A stretch of 6,455 nucleotides of DNA from Limnohabitans sp. Its GTDB lineage: Bacteria; Pseudomonadota; Gammaproteobacteria; Burkholderiales; Burkholderiaceae_C. The position numbers and the translations under genes were made by a program. Positions 1 to 6,246 of this stretch are shown in pieces. The DNA lies in the NCBI GenBank assembly GCA_021731425.1, contig JAKFXJ010000207.1:1-6455 (forward strand), read 5' to 3'. The notes below the pieces were generated by a model. That model did no database searches. It saw only the letters and a list, made by a program, of their open reading frames with translations, and was not told the DNA's origin. How positions within the stretch are numbered: the stretch's first letter is position 1; each line of letters opens with the position of its first letter.

Positions 1-1954
1 GCACAGCAGCGTGGCCAACCAACCCTCCGAGCTGCTGGACCAGCGCGACTTGCTGCTGCGTGAATTGTCCAGTCTCATTTCCGTCAAAACACGCTTTGAA
101 CCCAACGGCGCCGTCATCGTGAGTGTGGGCGACACACTGGACCAAGGTATTTTGGTCAGCCAGACCACCGCACGCGCCATCTCTGTGCTTGACTCAACCA
201 TCGATGCAGGCAAATTGTCTTTTGTCATCGACGCCTATGGCGTTCCTGAAACCATGACGGGCATCAGCAGTGGCAAAGTTGGCGGGGTAATGAGTTTCAG
301 GGACCAAGTGCTCAAACCTGCCGCGAATGCGTTGGACGGCTTGGCCAAGAGCATGGTGGACAGCGTCAACAGCGTTCACCGCGACGGCGTTGATGCGGAG
401 GGCCAACTGGGCGGCGATTTGTATGGCTTTGAACAAGGTCATGCCGACAAAGCCACCAGCATGATCATGCTCATTCAAGACGCCAACCGTGTGGCCGCTG
501 CAGGGCAGTTCCGGGTCATCGACAACCCCTTGAACAGTGGCACGGCGCAAGCACGCATACTTTACGGACAACCCAATTTTTTGGGACCTACCCAATTGTT
601 GGGTGATCTCGCATTGGCCAAGGCGCCACAAATTGCCACGCTCACTGGCTTACGCATCGAACCCAGCCAAGGGTTTGCCAGCCTGGGACTGATCCCAATT
701 GGTACACAAAATCTGAGTCTCACTCTGCAGACGCCTGGCCCAGGTCAAACCCTGCAAGTGCTGACACGGGATGGCCGTCATGTTTTGGGCAGCGCACTGA
801 ACACCACCCAACAAGGCCTGCTGGTCAAGCAAGCCAATGGCATGGAGGCCGGCGCCACCTACAGCACCGAAACACTCAATGCCAAGCTACCCAACACCTA
901 TTTGGACATGGACATCTTCATGGGTGCCAAGGCCAGCGTCAACCTGAGCCAACAATTCAACGCCGTGACCGGTGAGCTTCAAGCCCCCCTGAGAACAGCC
1001 GCCTCGCTGACCAGCAAGACCTTCGTCAACAGCACCGACGGCTTCGCCGATGGTGCTTTCACCCTTAACGGCCAAAACCTGCCCGCCTTGGCAGGTCCCA
1101 TTACCCTGACGAAGGTGGTCGACTGGATCAACACAGCCACAGCCTCTGACGCCACCAGCGGCCGCATTACCGCCTCCGCACAAAACGGCAAATTGGTTCT
1201 GAGCCGCCCGTCAAGCAACACCACCGATGACATTCGTCTTGGCATGGGGTCCGGCACGCCTGCTGACCTGCAACGTCTGGGGTTTGACACCACCATCAGC
1301 ATTGAAGGCAGCACACAAGATGATCTGCTGGTTTTCGTCACAGACGCCAGCCTGAGCCCAGGAGACAGCGCCAGTACAGTCGACATCACGGCGCAATTCA
1401 GTGGCATCCAGGGCGACATGAAACAAGCGCTGCGGACTTCGGCCTTAGAGGTCAGGTTCACCAGCGACCAAGACTATGAGATCAGAGACAACCGAACCAA
1501 CACACTGCTGGCCAAACGCAGCCTGATCCCCGACCCCCTGTCGGCCACGCCTAGCCTGAGCTACCGCGGCCTGAAGCTGGAGTTTTCCACCGCGCCCAAA
1601 TCGGGCGACCAATTCACCATCGACGGCAACCGAGACGGCATTGGCAACAACGAAACTATGCTGCGTCTGGTGGCACTGGAGGACGAGCGCCTGATGCCTG
1701 GCGGCTTGACCATCACAGAGGCCTATATCGAGCGCGTTAACCAAGTGGGTAACGTGGCCCGCCAAGCAGCCATTTCTGAGCAAGCCCTGCAGGTGGTGTA
1801 CCGCCAAGCCCAGGAAGCCCGAGACGGCATATCCGGGGTGAGCTTAGACGAAGAGGCCTCGGCGCTGGTGCGCTTTCAGCAGGCCTACCAAGCCAACGCC
1901 AAGGTCATGCAGGCCGCCATGTCCATGTTTGACACCATCTTGCAAGTGCGCTGA
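1..1954 (+). CDS. flgK: Flagellar hook-associated protein 1 FlgK (HAP1), 5' end outside window
   Basis: FlgK is the first hook-filament junction protein. It is exported by the flagellar type III apparatus and sits between the hook and FlgL. The frame is open through base 2 (His-Ser-Ser before the GTG at 11), and the sequence opens in the middle of a FlgK motif (NQPSELLDQRDLLLREL), so the real start lies upstream and the GTG is internal. Numbering from that GTG, a conserved stretch (SFRDQVLKPA, about 96-105, then a helix to SVNSVHRDGVD) is followed by a long beta-rich variable region. The end carries the axial C-terminal helix (EEASALVRFQQAYQANAKVM, 614-633) typical of FlgK/FlgE. From the LLDQRD motif to the stop there are about 640 residues, against roughly 370 in the 553-aa Salmonella protein, so the D2/D3 region is much enlarged. 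The visible part has no cysteine. flgL follows after 11 nt, probably in the same transcript. Confidence 0.95.
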   Translation, partial: HSSVANQPSELLDQRDLLLRELSSLISVKTRFEPNGAVIVSVGDTLDQGILVSQTTARAISVLDSTIDAGKLSFVIDAYGVPETMTGISSGKVGGVMSFRDQVLKPAANALDGLAKSMVDSVNSVHRDGVDAEGQLGGDLYGFEQGHADKATSMIMLIQDANRVAAAGQFRVIDNPLNSGTAQARILYGQPNFLGPTQLLGDLALAKAPQIATLTGLRIEPSQGFASLGLIPIGTQNLSLTLQTPGPGQTLQVLTRDGRHVLGSALNTTQQGLLVKQANGMEAGATYSTETLNAKLPNTYLDMDIFMGAKASVNLSQQFNAVTGELQAPLRTAASLTSKTFVNSTDGFADGAFTLNGQNLPALAGPITLTKVVDWINTATASDATSGRITASAQNGKLVLSRPSSNTTDDIRLGMGSGTPADLQRLGFDTTISIEGSTQDDLLVFVTDASLSPGDSASTVDITAQFSGIQGDMKQALRTSALEVRFTSDQDYEIRDNRTNTLLAKRSLIPDPLSATPSLSYRGLKLEFSTAPKSGDQFTIDGNRDGIGNNETMLRLVALEDERLMPGGLTITEAYIERVNQVGNVARQAAISEQALQVVYRQAQEARDGISGVSLDEEASALVRFQQAYQANAKVMQAAMSMFDTILQVR

Positions 1955-1965
1955 GGGCCTTCACC

Positions 1966-2880
1966 ATGAAAATCTCCACCTCTTTCTTGTTTGACCGTGC
2001 CACCGAGCGCATGAGCACCATTCAAAACAAGCTGGCCACCACACAAGCCCAAATGGCCGTGGGCAAACAGATCCTGGCGCCCAGCGCTGCGCCCGACCAG
2101 GCTGCAGCCATCCAGCGCCTCAAAGGGGAAGTTGAGCGTCAAGTGAGCCATATGCGCACGCTCGAAGTAGCCATGCGCCGCTACACCGCCGAAGAAACTG
2201 CCCTGTCCTCTTCGAACGACATCCTGATCCGCATGAAAGAGCTGGGCATCCAGGCCGCCAACGACACACTGGCCCCCGACGACCGCAAAGCCATTGGTGT
2301 GGAAATGAAGGCCCTGCGCGACCAATTGCTGAGCTTGGGCAATACGCGCGACGACAGCGGCAACTACCTGTTTTCGGGCACGCGGGTCAACACCCCAGCA
2401 TTTGCCGAAGACGCTAGTGGCGATGTGGTTTACCAAGGCGATCAAACCCAAACCCGCATTCCGGCAGGCGTGGAACGCACAGTGCAATTTACCCGCGCGG
2501 GCACCGACGTATTTAGCCGCGTGGTGCGCGATGACGGCCAAGCCGTAGGCTTTTTTGACGCCCTCGACCAGATGATCGACGGCGTCAACAGCAGCCGTAC
2601 AGGCCGTATTCAGCAAGGTATAGCCGACATCACCCAGATGCACAACAGCCTGACCTTGTCCCAAGCGCAAAACGGCTCAGACCAGGTGGTGTTGCAGTCG
2701 CAACTCGATGTGCTGGACGAAAACACCCTGCGCATCAAATCGACCTTGTCTGAAATCGAAGATCTGGACTACGCAGAAGCCGTGGCCCGTATGAACAAGG
2801 AGATGATGGGCATGGAAGCGGCCATGGGCAGCTTTGCCAAGATCTCAGGTTTGTCGCTTTTTGACTACATCCGGGGCTGA
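1966..2880 (+). CDS. flgL: Flagellar hook-associated protein 3 FlgL (HAP3)
   Basis: FlgL is the second junction protein, placed between FlgK and the flagellin filament after export through the flagellar secretion channel. The 304-aa length is normal for the family. The N-terminal axial helix shows the flagellin-like pattern (MKISTSFLFDRATERM, then TTQAQMAVGKQILAPSAAPDQ, 25-45). The middle holds the FlgL block around 99-139 (ANDTLAPDDRKAIG to SGNYLFSGTR), followed by a short variable beta domain (about 140-190). The C-terminal helix has the typical LSEIEDLDYAEAVARMN (261-277) and ends in LSLFDYIRG. The ATG is supported by a GAGGG ribosome-binding site (1953-1957) that overlaps the flgK stop, 8 nt before the start, so translation is probably coupled to flgK. 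No cysteine. The recognition is secure. Confidence 0.96.
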   Translation: MKISTSFLFDRATERMSTIQNKLATTQAQMAVGKQILAPSAAPDQAAAIQRLKGEVERQVSHMRTLEVAMRRYTAEETALSSSNDILIRMKELGIQAANDTLAPDDRKAIGVEMKALRDQLLSLGNTRDDSGNYLFSGTRVNTPAFAEDASGDVVYQGDQTQTRIPAGVERTVQFTRAGTDVFSRVVRDDGQAVGFFDALDQMIDGVNSSRTGRIQQGIADITQMHNSLTLSQAQNGSDQVVLQSQLDVLDENTLRIKSTLSEIEDLDYAEAVARMNKEMMGMEAAMGSFAKISGLSLFDYIRG

Positions 2881-2883
2881 GCA

Positions 2884-2904
2884 GGGGCTGGCCACTTCAG
2901 CCTT
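2884..2904 (+). other. Small hairpin just after flgL
   Basis: GGGGCTG (2884-2890) can pair with CAGCCTT (2898-2904) through five Watson-Crick pairs and two G-U pairs, with a 7-nt loop. It begins 3 nt after the flgL stop. No U-tract follows directly, so it is not a convincing intrinsic terminator. It could protect the flgKL mRNA 3' end or weakly attenuate read-through into fliD, or be chance. Confidence 0.25.
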
Positions 2905-2922
2905 GTGTGTCTGTGCCGATTC
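2896..2922 (+). promoter_or_regulatory. Candidate sigma-28 (FliA) promoter for fliD
   Basis: GCCGATTC (2915-2922) matches six of eight positions of the enterobacterial FliA -10 consensus GCCGATAA. Eleven nucleotides upstream lies TTCAGCCT (2896-2903), a poor match (4/8) to TAAAGTTT. A start about 7 nt past the -10 would give a leader of roughly 30 nt before the fliD ATG. In enteric bacteria fliD is transcribed partly by sigma-28, which makes the idea reasonable, but the weak -35 means it could be chance. Confidence 0.35.
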
Positions 2923-2959
2923 TTTGAACTGATCACCCTTTTTTTACACGACCCACACC

Positions 2960-4360
2960 ATGGCCACCAGCAGCATTGTCAACACCCTCGGCGCCGGCTC
3001 CGGCATCGACGTCAAAGCGCTGGCCCAAGGTCTGGTGGATGCCGAGAAAATACCCAGAAAAGAGCGGATCGACGCCAAAATCGCCAAGACCGAAGCCAAA
3101 ATTACCGGTTTCAGCGCGATCAAGTACGCCCTTTCAGAGCTGAAAACCGCCTTCGCCAAGATCAACGACGCCAGCGAATTTGCTTCCATCAAACCCAGCA
3201 GTTCCCAAGCCAGCGCTTTTGGTGTCACCGCCAGCAGCAGCGCCCAAGCCGGAAGTTATGGCATCGAGGTTATGCAGACGGCCCAGGCCCAGCGCACGGC
3301 CAGCACCAGCTTTACCGACCGCACCACGCCCCTCAATGGCGGCAGCGCCTTCACCCTGAACCTGACGCTGGGCGGCGTGAGCCAAGACCCGATCGCGGTC
3401 ACCACCGCCACCCCGGCAGGCATGGTCAACGCCATCAACGGGGCGGACTTGGGCGTGACCGCGCAGCTCATCAACACAGGCAGCGGCTTCAACGTGGTGC
3501 TGACTGGCGAGACCGGCGCCACCCAATCGTTCACCATGGGCAGTGACGATGGCAGCGGCAATGCGGTGGCCGATGTCGCTTTCTCGACCCCTTTGCAAAC
3601 CGCGGTAGACGCGAGCTTCAAGGTCAACGGCCTGACCGTGACGCGCAGCACCAACAGCATTTCGGATGTGATCGATGGCGTCACGCTGGACCTTTACACC
3701 AACACCACAGGGGCCGCACGCCTGGACCTGAACCGCGAAACAACCGGCATCAAGGACAACCTCAAAGGCCTGGTCACCGCTTACAACGATTTTGAAGAAA
3801 CCCTGAAAATTTTGGGTGACGCCGGCAGTGAGGTGGAAGAGTTTGGCGGTGCGCTGGCCGGCGAAAGCTTGCTTCAAACCGTGCGCACACAGGTGCGCGA
3901 CTTCATCATCAACAACTCCAGCGCCCCAGGCACCAACATCAAAGCGGCGCGGGATGTCGGGATCAGCTTTGACCGCAATGGGAAACTGACGCTGGACGAG
4001 ACCAAGCTGGACAAGGCCTTGCAAAACCACTTTGGCGAGGTCTCCACCATGTTCACAGCGGGCGCGAACAACCAAAGCATTTACAGCGTGTCCTCTGGGG
4101 GCTTGGCGGGCGACGCCGTCAAACGCATCGAAAGAATGCTGCTTTCGACAGGCCTGATCGACACCCAAAGCAAGAGCGCCACCAACCAGATCACCAAGTA
4201 CAAAGAAGAGCTCACCGTTTTGGAAGATCGAATGGAAAAGCTCATGACGCGCTACATGAACCAGTTCAGTGTCATGGAAAGCATTGTGGGCAGCAGCACC
4301 AGCATGCGAGAAAGCCTCAAAGGATCCTTTGAAGGCATGATGAATGCCTACAAGAATTGA
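2960..4360 (+). CDS. fliD: Flagellar filament capping protein FliD (HAP2)
   Basis: FliD forms the cap at the growing filament tip and guides flagellin folding; it is exported by the flagellar type III system. The 466-aa length is normal. The N-terminal FliD domain (about 8-108) begins with the family signature LGAGSGIDVKALAQGLVDAE (10-29) and ends near GSYGIEVMQTAQAQ. A flagellin hook-IN-like beta repeat lies at about 126-183. The C-terminal FliD domain starts near 213 with the characteristic DASFKVNGLTVTRSTNSISD (217-236) and ends in a coiled axial helix (QITKYKEELTVLEDRMEKL, then RYMNQFSVMESIVGS). No cysteine. The ATG is chosen because the family signature starts about 10 residues after it. 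No Shine-Dalgarno is visible in front; instead there is a run of seven T (2939-2945). It lies 79 nt after flgL and converges with the phosphodiesterase gene. There is no fliS or flagellin gene next to it in this window. Confidence 0.96.
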   Translation: MATSSIVNTLGAGSGIDVKALAQGLVDAEKIPRKERIDAKIAKTEAKITGFSAIKYALSELKTAFAKINDASEFASIKPSSSQASAFGVTASSSAQAGSYGIEVMQTAQAQRTASTSFTDRTTPLNGGSAFTLNLTLGGVSQDPIAVTTATPAGMVNAINGADLGVTAQLINTGSGFNVVLTGETGATQSFTMGSDDGSGNAVADVAFSTPLQTAVDASFKVNGLTVTRSTNSISDVIDGVTLDLYTNTTGAARLDLNRETTGIKDNLKGLVTAYNDFEETLKILGDAGSEVEEFGGALAGESLLQTVRTQVRDFIINNSSAPGTNIKAARDVGISFDRNGKLTLDETKLDKALQNHFGEVSTMFTAGANNQSIYSVSSGGLAGDAVKRIERMLLSTGLIDTQSKSATNQITKYKEELTVLEDRMEKLMTRYMNQFSVMESIVGSSTSMRESLKGSFEGMMNAYKN

Positions 4361-4363
4361 GGA

Positions 4364-4397
4364 AAGCGCCGCCAGGGCGCCCGCCAAACCGGCGCTT
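4364..4397. terminator. Inverted repeat between convergent genes, candidate bidirectional terminator
   Basis: AAGCGCCG (4364-4371) and CGGCGCTT (4390-4397) form a perfect 8-bp inverted repeat with an 18-nt GC-rich loop; GGGCGCCC inside the loop (4375-4382) is itself palindromic. It fills the 36-nt gap between the fliD stop and the stop of the minus-strand gene, touching the latter by one base. Read on the minus strand, the stem is followed by TTCCTCAATTCTT, moderately U-rich; on the plus strand no U-tract follows. It is therefore a better terminator for the minus-strand operon than for fliD. Confidence 0.4.
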
Positions 4398-5260
4398 CAG
4401 GGCTGACGGGCCAGCTGATTTTTGATTTGGCTCACCTGCCGCACCTTGACGCGGTCCAGCCCCAACCAGTTTGCCGCGGGGCTGGAAAACAAAGCCGCGT
4501 GCTCCAAAAACAGCAGCCGGTTTTCTGGCAACAACAGATTCCCTGCCGCCACAGGCTGTGTGGCAGACCACTCGCGGGACAGCGCCTGCGTCAAGCCCTG
4601 CTGGGTTTGCGGCAAGGTGCTGGCCAAAATGTCGGCCTCTTGCACCAACACCGCCAAGCAGTCGCGCTGGCGCAAATCAAAAGGCTTGGACCGAACATCC
4701 ATGTGAAAAGCCTTCACACGAGACGGTTCTGTGGCCAAGATGCAATGCGCTACGTCTTGCCGATCGCTTCCTGACAGACCCGCGCTTTGCATCAAAGGCT
4801 GCAAGTCCTGCACCGCCCGTGACTCGAACTCACCGGGCTGGCTGTTGGAGCCCCCAGGATGCAGAAAATCGTGGCCAGCCATGATGGCCAAGGCCAAGGC
4901 TACAACTTGCGGCGCATTCGCTCCGGGCACTTGGGCCTGAACAGAGGCTTTGATCAAATACGTCATGCACACCAGCGTATCGGCAATGTGCAGTCGGTTG
5001 TGATAAGCCGGCTCAGCACCACGCGCATGCCGCTGGGCACCATCGCGCTCGATCTGCTCGCACACACTGCGCCCAAACGATTGCAATGCATGGACCCGAG
5101 AACCCAAGCGGGGCGAGCCCAGCGCCAACTGCTGCCAAGCACGCTGAAAAACCAGGGGCAAACCAGGCCAGCCTTTGGGCCAGGGACGGCGCAAATTGCG
5201 CAGCGCCACGGCCAACTCAGTCAAGGAGGCTTGCGCCGCCAAAGGGGTGGACATGGCCAT
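4397..5260 (-). CDS. Class I (mammalian-type) cyclic nucleotide phosphodiesterase-like protein
   Basis: The predicted role is hydrolysis of cAMP and/or cGMP to the 5'-nucleotide in the cytoplasm (287 aa, no signal peptide or membrane segment seen). The family call rests on motifs in order: YHNRLH (86-91), where class I enzymes have YHNxxH with the general-acid His and the first metal-ligand His; HDFLHPGGSN (130-139), matching HDxxHPGxxN; EFESRAV near 144-150, where the family has its conserved Glu; ILATEPSRV (174-182), like the VLATDMS block of PDE4; and EAD (208-210), whose Asp fits the last metal ligand. So H87, H91, H130, D131 and D210 are all present. The purine-binding Gln of the family falls near N247/R248 and seems replaced. 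It is shorter at the N-terminus than eukaryotic PDEs and has no GAF, PAS or UCR part. ATG at 5260 starts 1 nt after the upstream CNB gene's stop; a second in-frame ATG at 5254 is equally possible. Activity and substrate are inferred. Confidence 0.75.
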   Translation of the reverse strand: MAMSTPLAAQASLTELAVALRNLRRPWPKGWPGLPLVFQRAWQQLALGSPRLGSRVHALQSFGRSVCEQIERDGAQRHARGAEPAYHNRLHIADTLVCMTYLIKASVQAQVPGANAPQVVALALAIMAGHDFLHPGGSNSQPGEFESRAVQDLQPLMQSAGLSGSDRQDVAHCILATEPSRVKAFHMDVRSKPFDLRQRDCLAVLVQEADILASTLPQTQQGLTQALSREWSATQPVAAGNLLLPENRLLFLEHAALFSSPAANWLGLDRVKVRQVSQIKNQLARQP

Positions 5261-5261
5261 G

Positions 5262-5612
5262 TCAGACTTTCGTCCGCAAAGCGTTTTGCATGTTTTGCTG
5301 AAGCATCATGGCTTCAAACACAGCCGTCAGGATCGGCGAAGCGGTTTTGAGCATGCCCCGCAGACCCTCGGCCGTGATTTCCAGCAACACCGTGCCGTCC
5401 CCCGCCAAGGCGGTGGCGCCACGGATACCGCCCTGCAGCATGGCCTGCTCGCCAAAGGAGTCGCCCTCTTTGAGGGTGGCAAAAACAGCCCCGGTGTTCT
5501 TGTCGGCCATGCGAATGGAGCCGGACTGAATGAAGTACAGCTTGTCGGCGGGCTCACCCGCTTTGAAAAGCACTTGGCCCTCTTCGAGCCGTATTTCGTC
5601 AAAAGAGGTCAT
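5262..5612 (-). CDS. Stand-alone cyclic nucleotide-binding domain protein, intact phosphate cassette
   Basis: A 116-aa protein made almost entirely of one CNB domain (CRP/PKA regulatory-subunit fold), probably a cytoplasmic cAMP or cGMP sensor. The beta-roll begins with VLFKAGEPADKLYFIQSGSI (14-33), containing the family's GEPAD..YFI..G pattern. The phosphate-binding cassette is FGEQAMLQGGIRGATA (53-68), which aligns without gaps to the PKA RI cassette FGELALIYGTPRAATV and keeps the ribose-binding Glu (E55) and phosphate-binding Arg (R64). A short C-terminal helix (about 92-112) follows. There is no helix-turn-helix, kinase, cyclase or channel part, so it must act through a partner. The ATG overlaps the upstream gene's stop as ATGA, and no good ribosome-binding site precedes it (CTCCACCGCCTTCACTGCC), suggesting re-initiation. 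The phosphodiesterase gene follows after 1 nt. A partner role with the phosphodiesterase is inferred only from position. Confidence 0.85.
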   Translation of the reverse strand: MTSFDEIRLEEGQVLFKAGEPADKLYFIQSGSIRMADKNTGAVFATLKEGDSFGEQAMLQGGIRGATALAGDGTVLLEITAEGLRGMLKTASPILTAVFEAMMLQQNMQNALRTKV

Positions 5613-6109
5613 GGCAGTGAAGGCGGTGGAGAGGACAGCTGGAGGGTGCGCATGACCGTGGACTTCAAAATACCTTTGAGTCCCGGTGGCATGTTTTTCA
5701 CCAACTTGGAAATCACGTAAATCGGGAAAACACGGACCTGAACGTCGTCCACGGCCACGGCGTCCATGCTGTAGGGCAGCCCACCCACGCCTTCTGCCAG
5801 GCCAATCACGCTGCCCGGACCCAAGCGGTAAATGTCATCGCCCTTGACACCCAGCACAGAACCTTTGATGACGAAATACGCCGAGCTCACGGGTTCACCC
5901 AGGCGTGCAAAACGCGTTTTGGCGCGGATCAAAGAAGTGCTCAGCTCGGAGGAACCCCACAGCGAGAAATACAGACGTTCATTGGCGTTGAGCTTGCCCG
6001 AATGGTAGAGCTGCAAACTTTGCTCAGAATAAGGGTCTCTGACACCTAAAGCATGCAAATGCTCAATATTGACAGAGAAAGAGGCGGCAACGAACTTGCT
6101 GGTACTCAT
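5609..6109 (-). CDS. CNB-fold protein with degenerate phosphate cassette
   Basis: A 166-aa soluble protein, first gene of the three-gene minus-strand unit. Residues 1-60 are a non-CNB, probably helical region (NIEHLHALGV, then LNANERLYFSLWG) that I do not recognise. From about 66 comes a CNB beta-roll: FARLGEPVSSAYFVIKGSVL (67-86), closely parallel to the VLFKAGEPADKLYFIQSGSI stretch of the next gene. The cassette region VIGLAEGVGGLPYSMDA (101-117) keeps the Gly and Pro spacing of FGELALIYGTPRAAT, but the ribose Glu is Leu (L104) and the phosphate Arg is Tyr (Y113). Canonical cAMP binding is therefore unlikely; it may bind another ligand or act as a structural partner. A C-terminal helix (about 133-157) and a Ser/Pro tail (SSPPPSLP) follow; no DNA-binding domain. 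ATG at 6109 is the only start: an in-frame stop lies 27 codons upstream with no ATG, GTG or TTG between. A GGGTGG sits 4 nt before it. Confidence 0.75.
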   Translation of the reverse strand: MSTSKFVAASFSVNIEHLHALGVRDPYSEQSLQLYHSGKLNANERLYFSLWGSSELSTSLIRAKTRFARLGEPVSSAYFVIKGSVLGVKGDDIYRLGPGSVIGLAEGVGGLPYSMDAVAVDDVQVRVFPIYVISKLVKNMPPGLKGILKSTVMRTLQLSSPPPSLP

Positions 6110-6125
6110 GTCACCACCCGACGAA

Positions 6126-6152
6126 AAAACGGCGAAAAAGGAAGAAGTTTCA
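6126..6152 (-). promoter_or_regulatory. Weak sigma-28-like promoter candidate for the CNB/phosphodiesterase operon
   Basis: On the minus strand TGAAACTT (6152-6145), 11 nt, then GCCGTTTT (6133-6126). Against the enterobacterial FliA consensus TAAAGTTT-N11-GCCGATAA this gives 5/8 and 5/8 with exact spacing. The start would fall only about 10 nt before the ATG, leaving room for the GGGTGG. The match is weak and could be chance; it is listed because it would place this operon in the flagellar regulon. Confidence 0.22.
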
Positions 6153-6246
6153 TCGATTCCACGTACTTGGCTGTCGGGCCTTCCCTGTCATGTGCCTGCA
6201 GCGGTGTTGAAACGCTGTCTTGAACAGGAATACCCGTGAGTTGGCG

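Noticed and set aside
1885..2670. 261-codon minus-strand frame across flgL
   Set aside because: Antisense shadow of flgL; no motif and no independent start signal.
2905..3546. 213-codon plus-strand frame overlapping the fliD start
   Set aside because: Its translation is an Arg/Gln/His-rich string (PRRRLRHRR type), a frame-shifted reading of fliD.
3134..4387. 417-codon open frame on the minus strand across fliD
   Set aside because: It is antisense to a securely identified fliD, is dominated by Val, Gly, Ala and His as expected for the reverse of GC-rich coding DNA, and shows no recognisable domain.
4397..5260. Reading the phosphodiesterase-like gene as a generic HD-domain or HDOD signalling protein
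   Set aside because: The YHNxxH plus HDxxHPGxxN plus ILATEPS order is much closer to class I phosphodiesterases than to general HD or HDOD proteins.
5175..5720. 181-codon plus-strand frame opposite the CNB genes
   Set aside because: The opposite strand carries three coupled genes with clear family motifs; this frame has none.
5262..6109. Calling the two CNB proteins Crp/Fnr transcription regulators
   Set aside because: Both end shortly after the CNB helix and have no helix-turn-helix region.
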